From JAEUJM01 sp044221555 (GTDB lineage Bacteria; Actinomycetota; Acidimicrobiia; Acidimicrobiales; DATDAH01), in assembly GCA_044221555.1 (NCBI GenBank), contig JBGAOY010000042.1, forward strand, positions 1-21,367: a DNA stretch of 21,367 nt, given 5' to 3'. Positions 8,348 to 15,831 of the stretch are shown here, one piece after another. The translations under genes were made by a program, and so were the position numbers. The notes beneath the pieces were generated by a model. It searched no databases and had not been told where the DNA came from. It saw only the letters and a program-made list of their open reading frames with translations. How positions within the stretch are numbered: position 1 is the stretch's first letter; each line of letters starts with the position of its first letter.

Positions 8348-9049
8348 GTGACCGGCTCGGACCTGCTCGACCAGGTGGTCGACCGCGTCGTGCCGACGAC
8401 CGACCGCACACGGGTGCTCGCCATCGCCGGCCCGGTCGCGGTGGGCAAGTCGACCATCGCCGCGACCCTCGCGGAGCGCCTTCGGGGCCGCGGCGCGTCG
8501 GTCAAGGTGCTGACCACCGACGGCTTCCTGTGGCCCAACGCCGTGCTCGAGGCGAACGGCCTGGTCGATCGCAAGGGCTTCCCGGAGACCTACGACCTGG
8601 ACCGCCTCGACGCGCTCGTCATGGCGGCGCGCGACGGCCGCTCCCCGCTCTCGGCCCCGGTCTACTCCCATCAGCGCTACGACGTCCTCGAGGAGCCCGA
8701 GCGGTTCGACCGGCCCGACGTGCTCCTCCTCGAGGGCGTGGTGGCCCTCCAGCGGCGCTTCGGCGACCTCGGGGTGTACGTCGACGCGGCCATCGACGAC
8801 GTCGAAGGGTGGTTCGTCGACCGGTTCCAGGACCTGGTCCGGGCCGCCGCCCACGACCCGGACTCGTTCTACCGCGGCTTCGTGGGTCTCGAGCGCGACG
8901 CCATCGACGAACTGGCTCGAGCGGTCTGGACGGCGATGAACCTGCCGAACGTCGTCGAGCACATCGCGCCGAGCGCGGCCCGCGCCGACGTCGTCGTGCA
9001 CAAGGGCCCGGACCACGCCATCCGGGCCCTCACCTGGTCGGATCCCTAG
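8348..9049 (+). CDS. coaA: Type I pantothenate kinase (short form)
   Basis: 233 aa from GTG. It phosphorylates pantothenate with ATP, the first step of CoA synthesis, in the cytoplasm. Motifs run collinear with E. coli CoaA as I remember it: P-loop GPVAVGKS (28-35), TTDGFLWPNAVL with the presumed catalytic D58, GLVDRKGFPETYD (71-83), PVYSHQRYDV with H108 (104-113), DVLLLEG (124-130), YVDAAIDDVEGWFVDRF, DPDSFY, and the C-terminal NVVEHIAPSAARADVVVHKG. It lacks roughly the first 80 residues of the 316-aa E. coli enzyme, beginning only about 20 residues before the first beta strand. No upstream in-frame extension looks coding. It converges with panB, placing two pantothenate-pathway genes side by side. 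It could be a related P-loop kinase, but the motif set argues for CoaA. Confidence 0.85.
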   Translation: MTGSDLLDQVVDRVVPTTDRTRVLAIAGPVAVGKSTIAATLAERLRGRGASVKVLTTDGFLWPNAVLEANGLVDRKGFPETYDLDRLDALVMAARDGRSPLSAPVYSHQRYDVLEEPERFDRPDVLLLEGVVALQRRFGDLGVYVDAAIDDVEGWFVDRFQDLVRAAAHDPDSFYRGFVGLERDAIDELARAVWTAMNLPNVVEHIAPSAARADVVVHKGPDHAIRALTWSDP

Positions 9050-9050
9050 A

Positions 9051-9066
9051 CGCGGCGCAGGCCGCG
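9051..9066. terminator. Short GC hairpin between convergent coaA and panB
   Basis: CGCGGC-gcag-GCCGCG gives a 6-bp stem with a 4-nt loop directly after the TAG of coaA. It lies in the 37-bp gap shared with the convergent panB stop, so it could work in both directions. There is no T-tract. Confidence 0.35.
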
Positions 9067-9086
9067 GAGCGGGAGCCGGTGTGCCG

Positions 9087-9956
9087 TCAGGCGCCGGGGG
9101 GCGGCGTCGAGCCGTAGAGCTCGAGCGTCTCGGCCACGTCGGCACTGACGTGGTAGCTCTCGTCGTCGCTCGGGAAGCGGCCGGAGCGCACGTCGTCGGC
9201 GAAGGCCGACATGGCCGCCACGGCGTCGTCCTTGAGCGAGGCGTAGCGACGCACGAATTTCGGCGCCACCCGGTCCTCGATGCCGAGCAGGTCGTGGAAG
9301 ACCAGCACCTGGCCGTCGCAGCGGCCGCCGGCGCCGATTCCGATGGTGGGCACGTCGACCGCATCGGTGACCATCGCCGCCACCACGTCGGGCACCCCCT
9401 CGAGCACGATGGCGAAGCACCCGGCGTGGGCCAGGGCCTTGGCCTCGGCCACCAGCTCGAGCGCGGCCTCGTGCTCCTTGCCCTGCACCTTGAACCCGCC
9501 CATCGCGTGCACCGACTGCGGCGTGAGGCCGAGGTGGCCCATCACCGGGATCTCGGCGGCCACGATGGCCTCGATCATCGGCAGGCGCTTGCGGCCGCCC
9601 TCGAGCTTCACGCACTGCGCGCCCGCCCTGATGAGGGTGGCCGCGTTGCGCACGGTGTCCTCGACCGACACGTGGTAGCTCATCCACGGCAGGTCGCCCA
9701 CGATCATCGCTCGGGGCTTGGCCCGGGCCACCGCCGCGGTGTGGTGGGCCATGTCGTCGACGGTCACCTGCAGGGTGTCGTCGTAGCCCAGCACCACCAT
9801 GGCCAGCGAGTCGCCCACCAGGATCAGGTCGACCCCGGCCTCGTCGGCGATGCGGGCGCCCGGCGCGTCGTACGCCGTCACCATCACCAGCGGGTCGGCG
9901 CCCGCGGACACCTTCCGGGCGCGCACGGCGGGTGCGGTCATCTTGGCTGTGCTCAT
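9087..9956 (-). CDS. panB: 3-methyl-2-oxobutanoate hydroxymethyltransferase
   Basis: 289 aa, a normal length for PanB. It transfers a hydroxymethyl group from 5,10-methylene-tetrahydrofolate to 2-oxoisovalerate, giving ketopantoate (EC 2.1.2.11), the committed step of pantothenate synthesis. Family motifs are all present: VTAYDAPGARIADEAGVD, VGDSLAMVVLGYDDT (metal ligand D49), IVGDLPWMSY (D88), VKLEGG (E119), VMGHLGLTPQSV, and IVLEGVP with E186 as the presumed catalytic base, then IGIGAGGRCDGQVLVFHDLLG. The ATG at 9956-9954 has a strong AAGGAGG ribosome-binding site 7 nt upstream. A TACAAT promoter hexamer lies further upstream. The 72-aa zinc protein gene ends 98 bp upstream on the same strand. 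No panC or panD is in the window. Confidence 0.97.
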   Translation of the reverse strand: MSTAKMTAPAVRARKVSAGADPLVMVTAYDAPGARIADEAGVDLILVGDSLAMVVLGYDDTLQVTVDDMAHHTAAVARAKPRAMIVGDLPWMSYHVSVEDTVRNAATLIRAGAQCVKLEGGRKRLPMIEAIVAAEIPVMGHLGLTPQSVHAMGGFKVQGKEHEAALELVAEAKALAHAGCFAIVLEGVPDVVAAMVTDAVDVPTIGIGAGGRCDGQVLVFHDLLGIEDRVAPKFVRRYASLKDDAVAAMSAFADDVRSGRFPSDDESYHVSADVAETLELYGSTPPPGA

Positions 9957-9963
9957 GTCTGAG

Positions 9964-9970
9964 CCTCCTT
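9964..9970 (-). promoter_or_regulatory. Shine-Dalgarno of panB
   Basis: AAGGAGG on the minus strand, 7 nt before the panB ATG, is among the strongest ribosome-binding sites in the window. It fixes the start. It contrasts with the apparently leaderless genes around it. Confidence 0.75.
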
Positions 9971-10008
9971 CCCCGTCCAGCGCCCCTCGGCTGCCGGCGG
10001 TTGCTGAA

Positions 10009-10014
10009 ATTGTA
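10009..10014 (-). promoter_or_regulatory. Candidate -10 element of panB
   Basis: TACAAT on the minus strand sits in a locally AT-richer patch (TACAATTTCAG). It would give a start near 10002 and a leader of about 45 nt carrying the AAGGAGG site. No clear TTGACA-like box is seen at the expected distance. It suggests that panB is transcribed separately from the upstream PBP operon. Confidence 0.45.
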
Positions 10015-10054
10015 GCCCGTCTGACCGCTCTTCGGCTGACGCCTCATCGCATCG

Positions 10055-10273
10055 TCAAGGCTCGCTCGTCCCTCGCTCGCCGCGCGCCTCCTCATGGGGG
10101 TAGTGGGTGCGGCACACGAAGCACCAGTGCTCGACCTCGTCCACCACGTCGGCCCGGCCCGGCGTGTCCCACGCCTCGGGGGTGACGTACACCCGGTGCA
10201 CACGGGTGAGCGGCTCGTCGTCACGCCCGCACGACGTGCAGGACGGGGCGGCGGGCCCGGACGGCTCGCTCAC
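10055..10273 (-). CDS. Small zinc-ribbon-like protein, unknown function
   Basis: 72 aa from GTG. I do not recognise the family. Two CxxC knuckles, C12-TS-C15 and C51-FV-C54, frame a short beta-rich middle (LTRVHRVYVTPEAWDTPG), a layout typical of a zinc-binding ribbon. A histidine-rich end (CRTHYPHEEARG) follows. The start is supported by a GTGA overlap: the TGA of the upstream PBP gene (10272-10270) shares bases with this GTG (10273-10271). This is a classic translational-coupling arrangement. It is therefore the last gene of the PBP operon. Cysteine spacing and a charged composition argue that it is coding and not a shadow, though its function cannot be inferred. Confidence 0.72.
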   Translation of the reverse strand: MSEPSGPAAPSCTSCGRDDEPLTRVHRVYVTPEAWDTPGRADVVDEVEHWCFVCRTHYPHEEARGERGTSEP

Positions 10274-12591
10274 GGCGAGCGGCCCGGTCTTCGCCCGGCC
10301 CCGGACCGGCGCTCGTCCACCGCCAGCTCCGCGCCACCGGCGGTGGTGGGCGTGGTGGCCGGTGGCTCGGTGACCGTGACGGGCGGGTCGGTGACCGGCG
10401 GCGTGGTGGCGGGGGGCACCGTGACGGTGACGGGCGTCTGCGGCGCCACCGTGCCCACCGGGCCGGTGCCGCCGACCGCGCCGCCCGGCAGGTCCTCGTC
10501 GTCGAAGTCCTTGCCGGGGGGGAAGTCGGTGACGTTGGCCAGCTCGCAGTCGTCGTTGAGCAGTCCCTCGTCGGCCACCCGCGTCATGAAGTCGTGCCAC
10601 ATGCGCGCGGGGAGGCGGCCACCTTCCTGCCGCTCGCCGTGGACGCTGTCCATCGGCAGCACCGGGGCCCCGTCGAAGCCGGGGTAGCCCATCCACACCG
10701 ACGCCACGAAGTTGCAGCGGAAGCCGACGAACCAGGCGTCCTTGTTGTTCTGGGTGGTGCCGGTCTTGCCCGCGACCTCGACGTTGTCGAGCCGAGCGGC
10801 GGTGGCCGTGCCGTTGGTGACCACGCCCCGCATGGCCGTGGTGGTGATGTCGGCGATCTCGGGCGAGATCGGCTGCTCGCCGGTCTCGGGCGCTTCCCAG
10901 ATGACGTTGCCGGCGCTGTCCTCCACCCGGGTGATCACCTGGGGCTCGTAGTGCGTGCCGTGGTTCATGAAGGTGGAGTAGGCCGACGCCATGTCGAGAG
11001 GCGACACCTCGCCGGCGCCGAGCACGATCGACGGCACGGGCGGGTCGAGCGGGGCGGTGATCCCCATCTGGTGGGCGGTGTCGATCACGTTCTGGGCCCC
11101 GAGCTTGAGCATCAGGGTGGCGTAGAACATGTTCGACGAGTGGGGCAGGGCCGTCATCATGTTGTAGTTGCCGCCGCCGCCCGACACCCGCCAGGTCCCC
11201 CCGCCGGCGCCGTAGTCCGACAGGTTGAACTCGGCGCTGCCGGGCACGGTCATGCGGGCCTCGGCCGAGTAGCCCTCCTTGAGCGCCGTGGCGATGGCGA
11301 AGGGCTTGAACGACGACCCCGGCTGGCGGCCCGACCCGCCGCCGTCCACGCCCACGGCCAGGTTCACGGACTGGTTCGCGAAGTCGGTGCCGCCCATCAT
11401 CGCCCGCACCCTGCCCCGGTCGTCGAGGGCCACGATCGACGCGGCGGGGTCACCCGGCACGTTCAGCGTGCTCGTCACGGTCTCGTACGCGGCGTCCTGG
11501 ATCTGGGGGTACAGGGTCGTGTACACCCGAAGGCCGCCGCCGTAGACCTGGTCCTCGCCGAACCGCTCCACCAGCTGCTGGCGGACGTACTCGGCGAAGT
11601 ACTCCGTGCCGTGCTCCCAGTCGCGGACCGTGCCCAGGGTGGTGGCTGGCGACCGCGACACGATGTTCTTCGAGGCGAACAGGTCGTCCACCTCCCAGCC
11701 CTCGGCCGCGGCGGCGTCGCGCTGCGCCTGGTCGATGTAGCCCTCCTCGAGCATGGCGTCGAGCACCGAGTCGCGCCGCTGGGTGGCCACCCGGGGGTTG
11801 CGCTGCGCGTCGGCCCGCTCGGGGGCACGGATGAGGCCGGCCAGGTAGGCCACCTGGGCGAGCTCGACGGGTGAGAACGTCGTGGTCGGGTTGCCGTCGG
11901 CATCGGGCACCAGACCGTCGAGCTCCTGGATGTCGTGGCGGAAGTAGGCCTGCGACGCGGCCTGGATGCCGTAGGCGCCGCGCCCGAAGTAGATCGTGTT
12001 GAGGTAGCGCTCGAGGATCTCCTCCTTCGAGAGCTCGTCGTCCACCCGCACCGCCAGCACGGCCTCGCGCAGCTTGCGGGTGATCGACCGCTCGCGGGTG
12101 AGGTAGACGTTCTTCACGTACTGCTGGGTGATGGTCGAACCGCCCTGGGTGATCTGCTCGTCGTTGGCGTTGGCCATCACGGCCCGGGCGATGCCCACGG
12201 GGTCGATGCCGCCGTGCTGGAAGAAGTCGCGGTCCTCGGCCGAGATCACGGCCTCGACCACGACGTCGGGCAGGTCCTCGTAGCGGATGTCGGCCCGGTC
12301 CTCGTCACCCTTCAGCTTGAAGTCCGAATTGCCGGGCCCGCAGGTTCCCTGGCGGTCGGCGAAGCAGACGTAGCTGGTCTGGCGCAACTGGTCGTTGGCC
12401 GCGGGCAGCTTCACCTGCGACAGCACCCAGAACGCGCCGGCCACACCGGCCACGACCAGCAGCAGGGCGAGGTAGAACACCCGCCGCAGGCGCCAGATGA
12501 GGCTGCGCTTGCGCAGCTTCTTCAGCTTGCCGCGCTTGGTGACGCGCATCCCCTCGGGGACGTCTCGCACCGCGCTGGAAGGATCGCTCAT
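10270..12591 (-). CDS. ponA: Class A penicillin-binding protein (glycosyltransferase/transpeptidase)
   Basis: 773 aa. It polymerises lipid II and crosslinks peptidoglycan at the membrane. A basic cytoplasmic N-terminus (KRGKLKKLRKRS) leads to one transmembrane helix, about 33-59. The GT51 domain carries SAEDRDFFQHGG with catalytic E119, QGGSTITQQYVKNVYL, RKLREAVLAVRVDDELSKEE and ERYLNTIYFGRGAYGI. The transpeptidase carries S426-S-F-K429, S485-S-N487 and K609-T-G611. A Pro/Thr-rich tail starts near residue 700 (VTVTVPPATTPPVTDPP). I chose the ATG at 12591 because an in-frame GTG at 12654 sits only 1 nt after the likely -10 box and would not be transcribed; no good SD is seen. The neighbouring DUF5318 gene is a known companion of ponA in actinobacteria. 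The gene symbol is by family, since class A paralogues are hard to separate. Confidence 0.95.
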   Translation of the reverse strand: MSDPSSAVRDVPEGMRVTKRGKLKKLRKRSLIWRLRRVFYLALLLVVAGVAGAFWVLSQVKLPAANDQLRQTSYVCFADRQGTCGPGNSDFKLKGDEDRADIRYEDLPDVVVEAVISAEDRDFFQHGGIDPVGIARAVMANANDEQITQGGSTITQQYVKNVYLTRERSITRKLREAVLAVRVDDELSKEEILERYLNTIYFGRGAYGIQAASQAYFRHDIQELDGLVPDADGNPTTTFSPVELAQVAYLAGLIRAPERADAQRNPRVATQRRDSVLDAMLEEGYIDQAQRDAAAAEGWEVDDLFASKNIVSRSPATTLGTVRDWEHGTEYFAEYVRQQLVERFGEDQVYGGGLRVYTTLYPQIQDAAYETVTSTLNVPGDPAASIVALDDRGRVRAMMGGTDFANQSVNLAVGVDGGGSGRQPGSSFKPFAIATALKEGYSAEARMTVPGSAEFNLSDYGAGGGTWRVSGGGGNYNMMTALPHSSNMFYATLMLKLGAQNVIDTAHQMGITAPLDPPVPSIVLGAGEVSPLDMASAYSTFMNHGTHYEPQVITRVEDSAGNVIWEAPETGEQPISPEIADITTTAMRGVVTNGTATAARLDNVEVAGKTGTTQNNKDAWFVGFRCNFVASVWMGYPGFDGAPVLPMDSVHGERQEGGRLPARMWHDFMTRVADEGLLNDDCELANVTDFPPGKDFDDEDLPGGAVGGTGPVGTVAPQTPVTVTVPPATTPPVTDPPVTVTEPPATTPTTAGGAELAVDERRSGAGRRPGRSP

Positions 12592-12655
12592 GGGTGACTC
12601 GGGGCCAGGGGGTCGGGTTGCGCCGCGCCGAGAGGGGCCGCGGCGTCGCAACACA

Positions 12656-12661
12656 ATCGTA
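12656..12661 (-). promoter_or_regulatory. Candidate -10 element of the PBP operon
   Basis: TACGAT on the minus strand, in the 142-bp gap between the DUF5318 stop and the PBP start. It would start transcription near 12649 and leave a leader of about 58 nt. It argues against the upstream GTG at 12654 as the PBP start. No convincing -35 box is seen. Confidence 0.35.
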
Positions 12662-12733
12662 ACGAGGGCATCGGGGTGTTACACGTCGGCCGGCCCCGGT
12701 TGGTTCCGTTCCCCCGCGCCGACCCAGCGGCGA

Positions 12734-13123
12734 TCAGAGCGAGAACACCCGGGCCATGTGGTTCCAGGCGCAGTTGGGGCAGACCTCGATGACGTAGCAG
12801 GTGAAGTTCCCCGAGCGGCGGGCGAGCTTGGCCAGCTCGCCCTTCTGGCTGATGCAGCGGCCGTGGGACGGTAGGCGAGGGCCGAAGACGTAGGACACCA
12901 GCACCACGTTGGTCTCCTCGCAGATGGGGCAGGGCTGCGAGGTGGGGTCGCCCAGCTCCTTGGCGGCCCGCACCAGCTCGGGGTGAGCGTCGCACACCTC
13001 GTGCTCGGCCAGCCGGCCCTTCTTGAACTCGGAGACCAGGGCGTGGCGGGCCAGCCGGTAGTCGATGGTGCCGCCCGCACCACTGGGGGCGGCGCCCTGG
13101 ATGGCCTGGGGCCCGAAGTCCAC
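12734..13123 (-). CDS. DUF5318 family zinc-binding protein
   Basis: 129 aa from GTG. The family is known from actinobacteria, for example M. tuberculosis Rv0049 next to ponA1; I recognise this from memory. Shared landmarks are the IDYRLARHALVSEFKKGRL helix, EVCDAHPELVRAAKELG, a first zinc knuckle C65-PI-C68, LVSYVFGPRLP, and a second knuckle C115-PN-C118 followed by WNH. The role is unknown; the genomic link to a peptidoglycan synthase suggests a cell-envelope or division connection (inference). The start is supported by TAACCT ending 6 nt upstream of the GTG, which implies a leaderless mRNA. An internal start near residue 20 would keep the conserved core, so the first 18 residues are less certain. 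Confidence 0.83.
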   Translation of the reverse strand: MDFGPQAIQGAAPSGAGGTIDYRLARHALVSEFKKGRLAEHEVCDAHPELVRAAKELGDPTSQPCPICEETNVVLVSYVFGPRLPSHGRCISQKGELAKLARRSGNFTCYVIEVCPNCAWNHMARVFSL

Positions 13124-13129
13124 GAACAG

Positions 13130-13135
13130 AGGTTA
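13130..13135 (-). promoter_or_regulatory. Candidate -10 element, leaderless start of the DUF5318 gene
   Basis: TAACCT on the minus strand is followed by 6 nt (CTGTTC) and then the GTG at 13123. Directly upstream (13136-13147) is a perfect 12-bp palindrome, GGGCGGCCGCCC. It could be part of a terminator for the preceding protease gene or an operator. Confidence 0.4.
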
Positions 13136-13156
13136 GGGCGGCCGCCCGACCGATGC

Positions 13157-13170
13157 GCCCGGGACCGGGC
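13157..13170 (-). terminator. GC inverted repeat downstream of the subtilase operon
   Basis: GCCCGG-GA-CCGGGC is a compact inverted repeat 16 nt past the stop of the second protease, followed by the palindrome at 13136-13147. Together they could end the protease transcript before the DUF5318 promoter. There is no T-tract and the first loop is tight. Confidence 0.3.
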
Positions 13171-13185
13171 CGTCCGCTTCCGGCG

Positions 13186-15831
13186 TCAGGTCGGCGACCA
13201 GCTGACCGTCATCGGCCCGGCCGCGCCCTCGAAGCCGTCGACGGCGATGCGGTAGGTGGCGCCGGCCACGGCGCTGAAGGTCACCTTGCTGCTGTAGATC
13301 GGCAGGAAGTCGCCGCAGCCGTCGTCGTTGCCGGCCAGTGGCGCCAGCGACCCGAGCGCCGTGCCGGAGTAGACCGCCATCACCGTGTCGAGGCCGGGGA
13401 AGCTGCCACAGGTGTAGAAGTCGTACGACCCCGTGGTCGGCGCGGTCCACCGGTACCAGACCGAGCGGATGGCGTCGTTGCCCGCGTGGGCCGGCTCGCC
13501 GGGCTCGGCCGTGGCGTAGGAGTTGTCCACCTCCACGCTGCCCTCGGCCCCGGCGACGACCAGCGCGTCGGCGAAGTCGTCGTTGGCCGGAGGCGCCGGC
13601 GTGTTGGTGAAGGTGCAGGTGACGTGCTCGTACGCGGTGAGGACGATCCGCGCCCGGCGGGCGCCCGGGTCCACGGTCTCCCCACCGTCACAGGTCAGGC
13701 CGTGGAGCCCCAGCGCCGGCGCGCCGGTCTGGGTCACCCGGTAGGTGCCCGGCGCCAACCCGCCGAACGTGCGCCGGTCGGGCAGCGTCGGGTCGCGGTC
13801 GTCGTCCAGGGCGAAGTCGCGACAACGCGTGCCCCGGCACCGCGTGAAGGTGAAGTCGTCGGGCCCGGCCGGCGACGCCGACTCGACCACGGTGATGGCC
13901 GCCGAGCGGTTGGTGAACGTGCAGGCGACGCGCTGACCGGCCACCAGGTCGATCGTCACCCGGCCGTGGGCCCGGTCGACGGTGGCGGCGGCATCGCACC
14001 GCAGCCGGGACAGGTCGTAGCCCCGCGCCGCGCCCTGGCTGATCACGTAGCGGCCGGGGGCGAGCCCGGAGGCGACCGTCCGGTTCGACCGCGCGGGGTC
14101 GGCGTCGTCGTCCAGCGTGAAGGCCACGCATCTGGTGCCCCGGCACCGGGTGAACGAGAAGTCGGTCGGTGCCTCGGGACGGGTGTCCTGCGCCACCGTG
14201 ATGCCGGTCGACGTGTCGGTGAACGTGCAGGTGACGTGCTGGTCGGGGCCGAGGTCGACCGTGACCGTCCGTCCCGTGAGGTCCACGCCGGCGGTGGTGG
14301 TGCACGACAGGTCGGCCAGGTCCCACCGGGGCACGGCGGCCTGGGTGATGGTGTAGGTGCCCGGCACGAGGCCGTTGGCCGTGTGCCGGTCGTCGAGGGT
14401 GGTGGGATCGCCGTCGTCCGACAGCGCCACGTCGTCACACGCCCCATCGGGCCCGCAGACGGTGAACGCGAACTGCCGGCCGTCGGCCGGGGCCGCGTCC
14501 TCCACCACCGACAGGGCGGGCCGGCTGGCGAGGAACCGGCTGTTCACCAACCGGTTCGGCGTGCCGGTGCCCGGGTTGGCGACGTGGTCGGTGGTCGCGC
14601 CGAACAACAGGGCGGCGCCGACCTCGGCGGGCTCGGCCGTGGGGCGCTCCCCCAGGTAGCGGGCGGCCACCCCCGCCACGTGCGGCGAGGACATGGAGGT
14701 GCCGTCGTGGACCGCAGTGGCGGTGTCGCTGTCGGCGACGTCGGAGGTGATGCCCACCCCTGGGGCGAAGAGGTCGACACACGGGCCGAAGTTGGAGAAG
14801 CCGGCGCGCCGGTCGCTGCGGTTGCTGGCGCCCACCGTCAACGCCTCGGGCACCCGCGCCGGTGACAGGTTGCAGGCGTCCACGGGCGTGCCGACCAGGT
14901 TGCCGTTGCCGGCCGAGACCGCGTACGGGATGCCGGAGGCGATCGAGGTGGCCACCGCCTGGTCGAGGGTGGGGAACACCGCGGTGTCCCCGAACCCCAA
15001 TGCCGGGCCCAGGCTCATGTTGGCCACGGCCGGGTGCACGGCGTTGGCGGTCACCCAGTCGATGCCGGCGAGCAGGTCGGAGAGCTCGCCGCCGCCGGCG
15101 CAGGGGATCACCCGCACCGACACCAGGCTGACCGACTTGGCCACCCCGTAGGTGGCCCCGCCGATCGTCCCCGCCACGTGGGTGCCGTGGCCCTCGCAGT
15201 CCTGGCCGTTGCCGCCCCGCGAGTCGAAGCCGACCGACGCCCGGCCACCGAAGTCGGCGTGGCTGGTCCGGATGCCGGTGTCGATCACGTAGGCGTGGAC
15301 CCCCTCTCCGGAGCCGCCGTAGGTGTAGGTGGTGTCGAGGGGCAGGTCGACCTGGTCGAGGCGGTCGAGGCCCCAGGTCGCGTCGCTCTGGCTGGTGTCG
15401 TGCAGCACGAGGGCGGCGTCCTGCTCGACCCGCGCCACTCGGGGGTCGGCGCTGAGGGCCAGCGCCTCGTCGGCGGCGAGGCGGGCGGCGAACCCCCGCA
15501 GGGCGGACCGGTAGGTGTGCAGCACCTCGCCGCGGTGCGCGGCGGCCAGCGTGGCGGCCTCGGCCTCGACGTCGGAGGCCTCGGCGCCGGGCGCCAGGGT
15601 GACGATGTACTGGCCGTCGACCGGCACGGGCGCCGGTGCCACCTGGCCCACCGGGACGGCGGCCTCCGGGTCGGAGGCGCCGCGCCCGCTGCCGTCGGCG
15701 GCGGCCGCGGCCGCGGCGGGTCGAACGCCCGTGCCGGCGAGGCCGGCCGCCACCACGGCGGCCACGGTGAGGAGCGGGACCAGCCGGACCAGCGCGGGAA
15801 GACCGGGCCGGCGAGGTGCGGGCGCGGTCAC
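13186..15831 (-). CDS. Secreted subtilisin-like serine protease (S8A) with repeat and PPC domains
   Basis: 881 aa from GTG. A basic start and a hydrophobic segment (about 11-44, ending in an alanine run) form a signal peptide. An I9 propeptide chaperone (QYIVTLAPGAEAS, about 74-140) precedes the catalytic domain (about 150-435). The triad is D184 (YVIDTGIRTSH), H215 (GHGTHVAGT) and S379 (GTSMSSPHVAG), with oxyanion N309; it is of the proteinase K-like type and should be active. Three prealbumin-like repeats follow (about 439-541, 543-641, 646-743). Each ends in a C-TFT motif, and two carry TRCRGTRC. A PPC-like beta domain ends the protein (749-881). Its GTG overlaps the TGA of the upstream sister protease (GTGA), so the two are coupled. 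No sorting motif is seen, so it is probably released or held by the C-terminal domains. The substrate is unknown. Confidence 0.92.
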   Translation of the reverse strand: MTAPAPRRPGLPALVRLVPLLTVAAVVAAGLAGTGVRPAAAAAAADGSGRGASDPEAAVPVGQVAPAPVPVDGQYIVTLAPGAEASDVEAEAATLAAAHRGEVLHTYRSALRGFAARLAADEALALSADPRVARVEQDAALVLHDTSQSDATWGLDRLDQVDLPLDTTYTYGGSGEGVHAYVIDTGIRTSHADFGGRASVGFDSRGGNGQDCEGHGTHVAGTIGGATYGVAKSVSLVSVRVIPCAGGGELSDLLAGIDWVTANAVHPAVANMSLGPALGFGDTAVFPTLDQAVATSIASGIPYAVSAGNGNLVGTPVDACNLSPARVPEALTVGASNRSDRRAGFSNFGPCVDLFAPGVGITSDVADSDTATAVHDGTSMSSPHVAGVAARYLGERPTAEPAEVGAALLFGATTDHVANPGTGTPNRLVNSRFLASRPALSVVEDAAPADGRQFAFTVCGPDGACDDVALSDDGDPTTLDDRHTANGLVPGTYTITQAAVPRWDLADLSCTTTAGVDLTGRTVTVDLGPDQHVTCTFTDTSTGITVAQDTRPEAPTDFSFTRCRGTRCVAFTLDDDADPARSNRTVASGLAPGRYVISQGAARGYDLSRLRCDAAATVDRAHGRVTIDLVAGQRVACTFTNRSAAITVVESASPAGPDDFTFTRCRGTRCRDFALDDDRDPTLPDRRTFGGLAPGTYRVTQTGAPALGLHGLTCDGGETVDPGARRARIVLTAYEHVTCTFTNTPAPPANDDFADALVVAGAEGSVEVDNSYATAEPGEPAHAGNDAIRSVWYRWTAPTTGSYDFYTCGSFPGLDTVMAVYSGTALGSLAPLAGNDDGCGDFLPIYSSKVTFSAVAGATYRIAVDGFEGAAGPMTVSWSPT
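13603..14517 (-). repeat. Three tandem prealbumin-like repeats in the downstream protease
   Basis: Three units of about 100 codons share the order: strand with VV or VAQ, F-F-C...C, LDDD-DP, LAPG-Y-V-Q, C, T-CTFTN. Units 2 and 3 also share the DNA stretch GTGCCCCGGCACCG (13829 and 14135), which points to a fairly recent duplication. The four cysteines per unit could form two disulfides outside the cell. Confidence 0.75.

Noticed and set aside
10274..10696. A 213-codon version of the small zinc protein reaching into the PBP gene
   Set aside because: The added part is out-of-frame PBP coding sequence; only the last 72 codons look protein-like and the GTGA overlap marks the start.
12592..12654. 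An upstream GTG start for the PBP
   Set aside because: It lies 1 nt after the probable -10 hexamer TACGAT, so it would not be on the mRNA, and the added residues are Arg/Pro/Gly-rich.
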